NCBI GenBank assembly: GCA_046496595.1
Contig: JAWOGU010000304.1
Span: 1-5,175 of the forward strand
Origin: GCA-2746795 sp046496595
GTDB taxonomy: Bacteria > Chloroflexota > Anaerolineae > Promineifilales > Promineifilaceae
Length of the DNA stretch: 5,175 nt
Direction of reading: 5' to 3'
Below the pieces are notes generated by a model. It was not told the DNA's origin. It saw nothing but the letters and a program-made list of their open reading frames with translations, and ran no database searches. The position numbers and the translations under genes are program-made. Below, piece after piece: positions 1 to 4,987 of the stretch (the stretch's first letter is position 1; every line of letters starts with the position of its first letter).

Positions 1-198
1 AAGGCAGCCCGCGACATCATCGTCACCCTGGGCAATCGCCTGGAGATGGGGCGCTTTCAGCGTCTCCTGCCCGCCGATGTCGCCGCAGACGCCACTCTCC
101 AACAACTCAATCTAACCCGCTTTCACCAGCTTTATCACCAGGCAGTCATCGGCCCCCGCCTTGAAACTGATGAAAAACTACACTTGTTAGCACAGTGA
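1..198 (+). CDS. 3' end of an unrecognised plus-strand gene
   Basis: An open frame runs in from the left edge and ends at TGA 196-198, giving 65 C-terminal residues. The piece starts with KAARDIIVTLGNRLEMG and ends with ETDEKLHLLAQ. It looks like soluble, mostly helical sequence without membrane segments, cysteines or a motif I can name. Codon use (GCC, CGC and CTG rich) fits its neighbours, so it is probably a real gene end rather than a chance frame. It is the only plus-strand gene seen and converges on the serine acetyltransferase gene, with 92 bases between the two stops. I do not recognise the family and assign no function. Confidence 0.6.
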   Translation, partial: KAARDIIVTLGNRLEMGRFQRLLPADVAADATLQQLNLTRFHQLYHQAVIGPRLETDEKLHLLAQ

Positions 199-230
199 AA
201 AATGGGGAAGTTCGGGGGTAGCTGATATTT

Positions 231-277
231 TGAAGCGTGAGGCGTGATTCGTAAAAACCCTTACGCCTCACGCTTCA
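231..277. repeat. 15-bp perfect inverted repeat built from 7-base units, between convergent genes
   Basis: TGAAGCGTGAGGCGT at 231-245 is matched exactly by its reverse complement at 263-277. One G-U and one A-U pair can extend the stem inward, leaving a loop of about 13 bases. Each arm is two tandem heptamers: TGAAGCG TGAGGCG on the left, CGCCTCA CGCTTCA on the right, each with the start of a third unit. The position between two convergent stops would suit a bidirectional terminator, but neither side has a T-tract, so a canonical intrinsic terminator is not supported. It may equally be a small dispersed intergenic repeat. Confidence 0.75.
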
Positions 278-290
278 CGCCTGCCGTTTC

Positions 291-956
291 CTACAAATAA
301 TAATCCGGTTCCGGCACCAAACTGGGGTCGATTTGCGCCGCCTTTTCCAACTGCGCCAGGCGCAGCCGGATGTTGCGCAGGTGGTTCTCCACCACGTCGG
401 GCAGGTCGTCGTGGCGCAAGTCAGGGTGTGGGTGATTCGGGTCGGAGCGCACGATAGCGCGTCCTGGTATGCCCACGACTACCCGTTCCTGTTCCACGTC
501 CTTCACGACTACGGCATTGGCGCCAATGCGGCTGCCTGTGCCAATGCAAATTGCGCCCAACACCTTGGCCCCCGCCCCAATGACCACGTCATCCTCGACG
601 GTGGGGTGGCGTTTGCCCTTGTGGGAACGAACGCCGCCCAGCGTTACGCCGTGATAAATGGTGACGTCCGCGCCGATAACGGCCGTTTCCCCAATCACCA
701 CGCCCATGCCATGATCAATAAAAAAGCGCGGGCCAATCTCTGCCCCCGGATGGATTTCCACGCCGGTCACGGTGCGGCTGACATAGGCGATGATGTGGGC
801 CATAAACCGCCAGCCGCGCCGCCAGAAGCGGTGGGCCAGCCGGTACGCCCAAATAGCGTGCAGCCCCGGCCAAAACAGAAACACGTGCAGCCGGTTCACC
901 GCCGCCGGATCGCTGACCAACACCCGGTCTATATCTTCACGCAAACTGGAAAACAT
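291..956 (-). CDS. cysE: Serine O-acetyltransferase (SAT, CysE/EpsC type)
   Basis: SAT transfers acetyl from acetyl-CoA to L-serine, giving O-acetylserine, the first step of cysteine synthesis in the cytoplasm. The 221-residue product has a short helical N-terminus (about 1-65), then a left-handed beta-helix of hexapeptide repeats (about 66-165, e.g. IHPGAEIG and VVIGAGAKVLGAICIG). Family motifs are visible: Asp81-His82 in the DHGMGVVIGETA stretch (the catalytic His-Asp region of CysE), HGVTLGG at 102-108 and KRHP at 115-118. It is shorter than E. coli CysE (273 aa), as usual for the EpsC-like form. The ATG at 956 is chosen because AGAGGAG lies 5 bases upstream; a TTG at 989 would add 11 residues but lacks a site like that. 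It lies 71 bases after cysK on the same strand, so the two are probably co-transcribed. The C-terminus is PDYYL, ending in Leu rather than the Ile that classically docks into CysK. Confidence 0.96.
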   Translation of the reverse strand: MFSSLREDIDRVLVSDPAAVNRLHVFLFWPGLHAIWAYRLAHRFWRRGWRFMAHIIAYVSRTVTGVEIHPGAEIGPRFFIDHGMGVVIGETAVIGADVTIYHGVTLGGVRSHKGKRHPTVEDDVVIGAGAKVLGAICIGTGSRIGANAVVVKDVEQERVVVGIPGRAIVRSDPNHPHPDLRHDDLPDVVENHLRNIRLRLAQLEKAAQIDPSLVPEPDYYL

Positions 957-961
957 AATTA

Positions 962-968
962 CTCCTCT
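962..968 (-). promoter_or_regulatory. Strong ribosome binding site of cysE
   Basis: The minus strand reads AGAGGAG followed by GTAAT-like spacing of 5 bases (TAATT region) to the ATG at 954-956. It fixes the cysE start at 956 and argues against the upstream in-frame TTG at 987-989. Confidence 0.85.
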
Positions 969-977
969 AACTGGTGC

Positions 978-995
978 CGAGGATTCCAATCCTCG
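978..995. repeat. 8-bp palindromic hairpin in the cysK-cysE spacer
   Basis: CGAGGATT at 978-985 and AATCCTCG at 988-995 are perfect inverted copies two bases apart; in RNA this would fold as about 7 bp with a 4-base loop. A further CTGG/CCAG pair can form outside it on the minus strand. No T-tract follows, so it is not an intrinsic terminator. It could adjust mRNA stability or the relative output of cysK and cysE, or be a dispersed palindromic repeat. The rest of the 71-base spacer holds only the cysE ribosome binding site. Confidence 0.6.
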
Positions 996-1027
996 CCTGT
1001 TCCAGCGCAGTAAGGATACCGCGGCTA

Positions 1028-1960
1028 CTACCCCTCTAAATGCGCGTACAAAGCGGTAGACAAATAGCGTTCGCCAAAAGACGGGATGATGACTACGATG
1101 AGTTTACCCTTATTCTCCGGCCGCGCCGCCACGTGCAGCGCCGCCCACGCCGCCGCCCCAGACGAGATGCCCACCAGCAGCCCTTCATGGGTTGCCAGAC
1201 GGCGGGCGGTGTCGATGGCGTCATCGCCGCTCACCGTGACTACTTCGTCGTAAACGGCCGTGTTCAGAATGCCTGGCACAAAACCGGCGCCAATGCCCTG
1301 GATGGGATGCGGCCCTTTCTGTCCGCCGGACAGCACCGGTGAGGCCGCCGGTTCCACCGCCACGATCTGCACCCCTGGCTTACGCGCCTTCAGCACTTCG
1401 CCCACGCCGGTAATGGTGCCGCCGGTGCCAATACCCGCCACCAAAATATCAATCTGCCCGTCGGTGTCGCCCCAGATTTCTTCGGCGGTGGTAAGGCGGT
1501 GGATCTGCGGATTGCTCGCATTCTCGAACTGCTGCGGAATCCAGACGTTGGGGTCGGCGGCGGCCATTTCTTCCGCTTTGGCGATGGCCGCGCCCATGCC
1601 GCCGGCGGCGGGCGTCAGGATCAGTTCCGCGCCATAAGCGCGCAGCAGTTTGCGCCGTTCCTGGCTCATGGATTCCGGCATGATCAGGGTGAGGCGGTAG
1701 CCGCGCTGGGCGCAGACCATCGCCAGGGCAATGCCGGTATTGCCGCTGGTCGGTTCCACGATGACGGTGTCGGGACCAATCAGACCGGCCTGCTCGGCGG
1801 CTTCGATCATCGACACGCCGATGCGGTCTTTGACGCTGTGCGCCGGATTGAAATATTCCAGTTTCGCCACAACCTGGGCGTCAAGCCCTTCGGTGAGACG
1901 GTTCAGGCGCACGAGCGGGGTGTTGCCTATTAATTGGGTGATGTTGTTTGCAATTTTCAC
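1028..1960 (-). CDS. cysK: Cysteine synthase A (O-acetylserine sulfhydrylase)
   Basis: This PLP enzyme replaces the acetate of O-acetylserine with sulfide to give L-cysteine, the step after the neighbouring SAT. The 310-residue length matches CysK. Motifs are all present: LIGNTPLVRL at 10-19; NPAHSVKDR at 38-46 with the PLP lysine at Lys44; the substrate loop TSGNTG at 71-76; the phosphate-binding GTGGT at 178-182; SSGAA at 266-270; and GERYLST near the C-terminus. The start is a GTG at 1958-1960, supported by AGGAG seven bases upstream and by a normal CysK N-terminus (MKIANNITQLIGNTP). It is probably the first gene of a cysK-cysE operon. Its 5' leader carries a cysteine-rich leader ORF and an intrinsic terminator ending 24 bases before the GTG, so expression is probably set by attenuation. 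Thiosulfate-using CysM is the alternative, but length and motifs favour CysK. Confidence 0.97.
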   Translation of the reverse strand: MKIANNITQLIGNTPLVRLNRLTEGLDAQVVAKLEYFNPAHSVKDRIGVSMIEAAEQAGLIGPDTVIVEPTSGNTGIALAMVCAQRGYRLTLIMPESMSQERRKLLRAYGAELILTPAAGGMGAAIAKAEEMAAADPNVWIPQQFENASNPQIHRLTTAEEIWGDTDGQIDILVAGIGTGGTITGVGEVLKARKPGVQIVAVEPAASPVLSGGQKGPHPIQGIGAGFVPGILNTAVYDEVVTVSGDDAIDTARRLATHEGLLVGISSGAAAWAALHVAARPENKGKLIVVIIPSFGERYLSTALYAHLEG

Positions 1961-1967
1961 GTTTAAT

Positions 1968-1972
1968 CTCCT
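1968..1972 (-). promoter_or_regulatory. Ribosome binding site of cysK
   Basis: AGGAG (within TAGGAGAT on the minus strand) sits 7 bases before the GTG at 1960. It lies just downstream of the attenuator T-tract, so it exists only on transcripts that read through the terminator. It decides the GTG start. Confidence 0.85.
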
Positions 1973-1984
1973 ATTTTTTGCGGC

Positions 1985-2018
1985 AAAAAAAACGAGCCAC
2001 TTTTGATTTTGTGGCTCG
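1985..2018 (-). terminator. Intrinsic terminator (attenuator) in the cysK leader
   Basis: On the minus strand CGAGCCAC (2018-2011) pairs perfectly with GTGGCTCG (2000-1993) around the loop AAAATCAAAA, followed at once by eight T (1992-1985). This is a textbook Rho-independent terminator. It is placed between the NRPS stop (2295) and the cysK start (1960), only 24 bases from the GTG and more than 270 bases after the NRPS stop, so it lies inside the cysK leader rather than at the end of the NRPS gene. Together with the leader ORF at 2055-2144 it forms a transcription attenuator. It would also stop any read-through from the NRPS operon. Confidence 0.9.
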
Positions 2019-2078
2019 CGTGTGAACTTTAGTTTTTAGGGGGTGGGTTAACGATTATGGAACAGGGGCGCGACGCCA
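2012..2078 (-). promoter_or_regulatory. Predicted antiterminator pairing in the cysK leader
   Basis: TGGCGTCGCG (minus strand 2078-2069) can pair with CGCGAGCCA (2020-2012): nine base pairs with a single bulged G at 2074. The second arm shares seven bases with the 5' arm of the terminator (2018-2011), so the two structures exclude each other. The first arm lies within codons Trp23 to Ala26 of the leader ORF. A ribosome stalled on the Cys codons (2111-2097) would leave this arm free, while one at the stop codon (2057-2055) would cover it. A small competing hairpin, GGCG-TCG-CGCC (2077-2067), could hold the arm when no ribosome is stalled. Pairings were found by eye; no free energies were computed. 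Confidence 0.7.
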
Positions 2079-2144
2079 TTTATTGTCATGATAGAGACAA
2101 CAACAGATGCAGGTGGAGGAACGGCCGTTTCTTTTCATCATCAT
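2055..2144 (-). CDS. Cysteine-rich leader peptide of the cysK-cysE operon
   Basis: A 29-codon ORF begins with three consecutive ATGs (2144-2136) and ends at TAA 2057-2055. Its centre reads Thr-Cys-Ile-Cys-Cys-Cys-Leu-Tyr, with Cys codons TGC, TGT, TGT, TGT at 2111-2097: four Cys in five codons. The tail is basic and Trp-containing (KWRRAPVP). A purine-rich GAGAAAAG directly precedes the first ATG, a weak ribosome site better spaced for the second or third ATG. The peptide itself probably has no function; its translation would sense charged Cys-tRNA. Leader peptides rich in the regulated amino acid are classical for trp, his and leu operons, and polycysteine short ORFs acting as cysteine attenuators are known from mycobacteria. 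The frame is open upstream to an ATG at 2201, but that lies before the predicted transcription start. Confidence 0.82.
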   Translation of the reverse strand: MMMKRNGRSSTCICCCLYHDNKWRRAPVP

Positions 2145-2159
2145 CTTTTCTCGCACCCA

Positions 2160-2187
2160 ATCATAACATGCTTTCGCTGATGCCCAA
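2160..2187 (-). promoter_or_regulatory. Candidate promoter of the leader-cysK-cysE operon
   Basis: TATGAT (minus strand 2165-2160) matches the sigma-70-type -10 box at five of six positions and is preceded by TG plus one base (2168-2166), an extended -10. A poor -35, TTGGGC (2187-2182), lies 16 bases upstream. The start point would be near 2153-2151, giving a leader RNA that begins just before GAGAAAAG and the leader ORF. The position fits the attenuator model, but the call rests on motif matching only. Confidence 0.5.
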
Positions 2188-2219
2188 ATAAGAAAATCCA
2201 TAGACGTAAGCGTTCAGTT

Positions 2220-2288
2220 CCTCTGAAGACTTTTGAAGTTTTGATCACCAAATGACAAGATTTTCAGAGGTGCAAACTTCAAAAGTCT
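2220..2288. repeat. Long inverted repeat with an overlapping second inverted pair, after the NRPS stop
   Basis: AGACTTTTGAAGTTT at 2227-2241 is repeated as its exact reverse complement at 2274-2288 (15 bp, 32 bases between). A second pair, CCTCTGAA at 2220-2227 and TTCAGAGG at 2263-2270, crosses the first in a pseudoknot-like order. The element starts seven bases past the NRPS stop codon. It may serve as a 3' hairpin for the NRPS transcript, but the loop is long and no T-tract follows, so an intrinsic terminator is doubtful. Its perfect termini and AT-rich core also suit a miniature inverted-repeat mobile element, although I see no clear target-site duplication. The stretch 2189-2219 between this repeat and the candidate promoter shows nothing else. 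Confidence 0.65.
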
Positions 2289-2294
2289 GAATGG

Positions 2295-4961
2295 TTACTT
2301 TTTTTCTACTCTCGTGACTGTTACCGAAGTCTCGTTCCGCAGCGCTGCCTCATCAACGGCCGTTTCCAAGATAGCCGCCAACTCCAGCACGTGAGGCTGC
2401 TCCAGCATGGTGCGGTGTTCGCCCGGCACCGTATGGTCAGCCAGGCCGCCCGTCACATAATGATCCCAGCCTAAATGGGGGGCATAGTCGTATGCCGGGT
2501 GTTGTTCTTCCGCCTGGGCCAGCACCACATTGCCGGCATAAGGTTTCACCTGATACTGCGTTTCTGCTTGCAGATTGATGAAATCAAAATTGCGTAAAGC
2601 CTCAGGCAGACAGCGATCTTGCGCCATGTAACGCTTCTGCATTTTGCCCCAAAGCGGATGCCAAACGTCCAGTTTAAAGCGATCGGTCGTGCGGTTGACG
2701 ATGTGCTGCACTTCCGCCACGATGCCTTCTTCTTGCAAAATCAGCACACTGTTGTTGACTTTGTCGCGCAGAGTATGCTTCTTTTGCGTTACGGCGCCGG
2801 GGACGGCGGCGTCGATCATGGCTACCAGGGCCACCTCTTTGCCTTGCGCCGTGAGCTGCTGCGCCATTTCGTACGCCAGCAGCCCGCCGAAGCAGTAGCC
2901 GCCCAGCAGGTAAGGCTCGCGGCTGTCCTGCTCGAGAATCTGCCGCACAAAATAGGCCGCCATTTCTTCGACGGTCATGATGGGCGGCTCGCCATTGACG
3001 CCGTATTGCAGGCCAATAAACGGCCGTTTCTCCCCCATCGCCTGCGCCAACGCATGAAAAACCAGCAGTTCGTCTCCGGGAGGAATGGCACAGTAAAACG
3101 GCCGTTTCGCCGTCTCATCCTGTCCGGTCAGCGAAACCAGGGACGAAACAGCCAATTCTGGTGCATCATCACGCACAAACGCCGCCAGATCGGCAATCGT
3201 CGCCGCCCGGAAAAGCAGCGACAGCGGCAGTTTGACGCCGGTCACAGCCTCAATGCGGTCGAACAAGCGGATGGCTAACAGCGAATGGCCGCCCACGTCA
3301 AAAAAGTTGTCATAGACGCTCACCGGCTCATAGGCCAGCATCTCGCCCCAAATAGCCGCCAGTTCTGTCTCGGCGGCGTCACGCGGGGCAGTAAACGGCC
3401 GTTTGCCACTGGCCGCCGCCTCCACAACCACCGGCAGTTCAAAACGAGGCAGCGCCGATAACGGCCGTTCCGGATGCGCCGTCACCGCCCCCAATACTGC
3501 CAGATAATTTTCCACAAACTGCGCCATGTGGTCGGCCTCAAACAACGCCGACTTAAACCACATCATGCCGCTGAATGCGCCATTCTCTTCCGTCAGCTCC
3601 AGCGACATATCCGCATAATCATACCCATGCTGCACCGGCACAGGTGTGATCTGAAGGCCCGGCAAGGCCGGCGGCGGTTTGAGATGGGTTTGCAGCACAA
3701 ACATGGCCCGCATCAAGGGCACGTTGCGCACCGCCGGCAGTTCGGCCAGATGTTGGAAAGGAGTCGCCTGATGTTCATTGGCAGACAAAACAGCCTGTTT
3801 CTCCCGCTTCAACAGCTCTATAAACGTGGGATCCTGGCCCAGATTAGAACGAAACACCAAAATATTGTTGAAATAACCAACCTGCGACTCCAAAACGGCC
3901 GTTGTCCGTCCCACGCTGGGCGTACACACAATCATATCTTCCTGACCGGTGTAGGCATGGAGCGTCGTCTTGTAAGCCGCCAGCAAAACCATAAATGGCG
4001 TCGCTTTATTCTGCTGCGCCAACGTTTTAACCTGCGCCGCCAGCGCCGGCGGCACAACCACCGGCTGCTGCTGTGCTTCGTAGGGCAGCAGATGGCCGCT
4101 TGCCTGGCGGGAAACAGGCAGCGCCAGCGCCTCAACCGACTCTTGCAGCGTGTCCCGCCAGAAGGCCAGTTCCTTTTCGGCGGCAGGGCTTTGCAGCCAG
4201 TCACGCTGCCAGGCGGCATAATCGACATATTGAATACCCAGCGACGGCCGAATTGTGTCCGGATCAGGCGTCTGGTAAGCAAACATCAGGTCGTCCCAAA
4301 AAACGTCAGCCGACCAGCCATCAAATATGATGTGATGCACCAGGAATAAAAAGACGTGCTCCTCCGGCGCCAGCCTGAATAACACCGCCCGAAACAAAGG
4401 CCCGGTGGACAGATCAAACGACATCTGATCATACTCGCGCAGCCTGTTTTGCAGCGTGTCTTCCCGTTCAGCCTCGGCCACGTCATCCAGAGATAAAAGC
4501 GGCAAGGAAGCCACAAAATCATCCATGATGACGCCCACCGGACTGCCATCCATCACGTCGAAACGCATGTGGAGCGATTCGTGCCGGTTTACCACCCACT
4601 TCAGGCCAGCTTCAAAAGCAGCCACGTTCAAAGGACCGCGCAAACGGTAAGCGTGCAGCAGGTTATGAACGGGAATGCCCGAGAACATCTGCTCCAGCCA
4701 CCACAGGCGTTCTTGCGCCAAAGAGATGGGCACAAAGCGCCCGCGATCCACCGGCGTAATGGGCGGAAAGGCAGCCAGCGCTTCCTGCGCCGCGCTGACT
4801 GCCAAAAAAGCAACAATACTTTGCTTGTTTTCTTTGATTTGCCGGGCTATGTCGGCCGTCATCACGCCTTTGGGCGCGGTGACAGCCAGGTCGCCATTTT
4901 CACCGAGGCGAACGACAATTCCTGAACTTTTTAGCTGCGTTAATAATTCCTGAACTAACAT
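2295..4961 (-). CDS. NRPS termination module: docking domain, condensation, carrier, thioesterase (no adenylation domain)
   Basis: The 888-residue protein should take a peptide or acyl chain from an upstream synthetase, condense it and release the product. Domains in order: TubC-like N-terminal docking domain (about 1-55, with ITAPKG-like VTAPKG at 28-32); condensation domain (about 76-500) with intact HHIIFDG at 209-215 (His210 catalytic) and the YFNNILVFR stretch; peptidyl carrier (about 524-597) with GGHS at 557-560, Ser560 taking phosphopantetheine; thioesterase (about 620-870). In the thioesterase the nucleophile motif is GYCFG (688-692), so Cys690 replaces the usual Ser; Asp717 lies 27 residues later, as Asp107 does from Ser80 in surfactin thioesterase, and His849 (GEHRTM) completes the triad. 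No adenylation domain is present, so Ser560 must be loaded in trans or used only for transfer. The ATG at 4961 follows the previous NRPS stop by 26 bases with only a weak AGAG site, so the two genes are probably one operon. Product unknown. Confidence 0.94.
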   Translation of the reverse strand: MLVQELLTQLKSSGIVVRLGENGDLAVTAPKGVMTADIARQIKENKQSIVAFLAVSAAQEALAAFPPITPVDRGRFVPISLAQERLWWLEQMFSGIPVHNLLHAYRLRGPLNVAAFEAGLKWVVNRHESLHMRFDVMDGSPVGVIMDDFVASLPLLSLDDVAEAEREDTLQNRLREYDQMSFDLSTGPLFRAVLFRLAPEEHVFLFLVHHIIFDGWSADVFWDDLMFAYQTPDPDTIRPSLGIQYVDYAAWQRDWLQSPAAEKELAFWRDTLQESVEALALPVSRQASGHLLPYEAQQQPVVVPPALAAQVKTLAQQNKATPFMVLLAAYKTTLHAYTGQEDMIVCTPSVGRTTAVLESQVGYFNNILVFRSNLGQDPTFIELLKREKQAVLSANEHQATPFQHLAELPAVRNVPLMRAMFVLQTHLKPPPALPGLQITPVPVQHGYDYADMSLELTEENGAFSGMMWFKSALFEADHMAQFVENYLAVLGAVTAHPERPLSALPRFELPVVVEAAASGKRPFTAPRDAAETELAAIWGEMLAYEPVSVYDNFFDVGGHSLLAIRLFDRIEAVTGVKLPLSLLFRAATIADLAAFVRDDAPELAVSSLVSLTGQDETAKRPFYCAIPPGDELLVFHALAQAMGEKRPFIGLQYGVNGEPPIMTVEEMAAYFVRQILEQDSREPYLLGGYCFGGLLAYEMAQQLTAQGKEVALVAMIDAAVPGAVTQKKHTLRDKVNNSVLILQEEGIVAEVQHIVNRTTDRFKLDVWHPLWGKMQKRYMAQDRCLPEALRNFDFINLQAETQYQVKPYAGNVVLAQAEEQHPAYDYAPHLGWDHYVTGGLADHTVPGEHRTMLEQPHVLELAAILETAVDEAALRNETSVTVTRVEKK

Positions 4962-4987
4962 ACTACTCTGTTCTTTTCACGGTTAAT

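Larger units (their letters stand above)
678..3903. repeat. Dispersed palindrome AACGGCCGTT, eight exact copies
   Basis: Exact copies lie at 678-687, 2120-2129, 2355-2364, 3019-3028, 3097-3106, 3394-3403, 3460-3469 and 3894-3903; AACGGCCGTG at 1253-1262 differs at one base. Three copies extend to AAACGGCCGTTT, and five are followed by TTC on the plus strand. Seven are in cysE or the NRPS gene and one is in the cysK leader ORF. They are read as Lys-Arg-Pro-Phe, Arg-Pro, Thr-Ala-Val or Asn-Gly-Arg depending on frame, so the DNA word, not the peptide, is what recurs. Its role is unknown: candidates are a methylation or protein-binding site, or a genome-wide repeated word. Confidence 0.85.

Noticed and set aside
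954..989. TTG start at 989 giving a 232-residue SAT
   Set aside because: The extra codons lie in the spacer palindrome, and the ATG at 956 has a strong AGAGGAG at the right distance.
333..1013. Plus-strand open frame of 226 codons over cysE
   Set aside because: It is the antisense shadow of a clearly recognisable SAT; the translation shows no family motif and low-complexity His/Ala/Arg content.
1961..2160. T-box or SAM riboswitch as the cysK leader control
   Set aside because: I see no T-box sequence resembling AGGGTGGNACCGCG and no SAM-type core; the Cys-codon run explains the terminator more simply.
2055..2201. Longer leader ORF from the in-frame ATG at 2201 (48 residues)
   Set aside because: No ribosome site precedes it, and it starts upstream of the candidate promoter. 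The region could be a decayed coding remnant, but the Cys codons, terminator and antiterminator fit the short form.
2230..2258. Promoter with -35 TTGTCA at 2258-2253 (minus strand)
   Set aside because: At 17 bases spacing the -10 would be CAAAAG, which is a poor match; the extended -10 at 2165-2160 is better.
2227..2288. Intrinsic terminator of the NRPS gene
   Set aside because: The loop is 32 bases long and no T-tract follows the stem on the minus strand.
3474..4349. Plus-strand open frame of 291 codons over the NRPS condensation domain
   Set aside because: Antisense shadow of a conserved domain with intact HHxxxDG on the other strand; the translation is Arg/His/Gln-rich without motifs.
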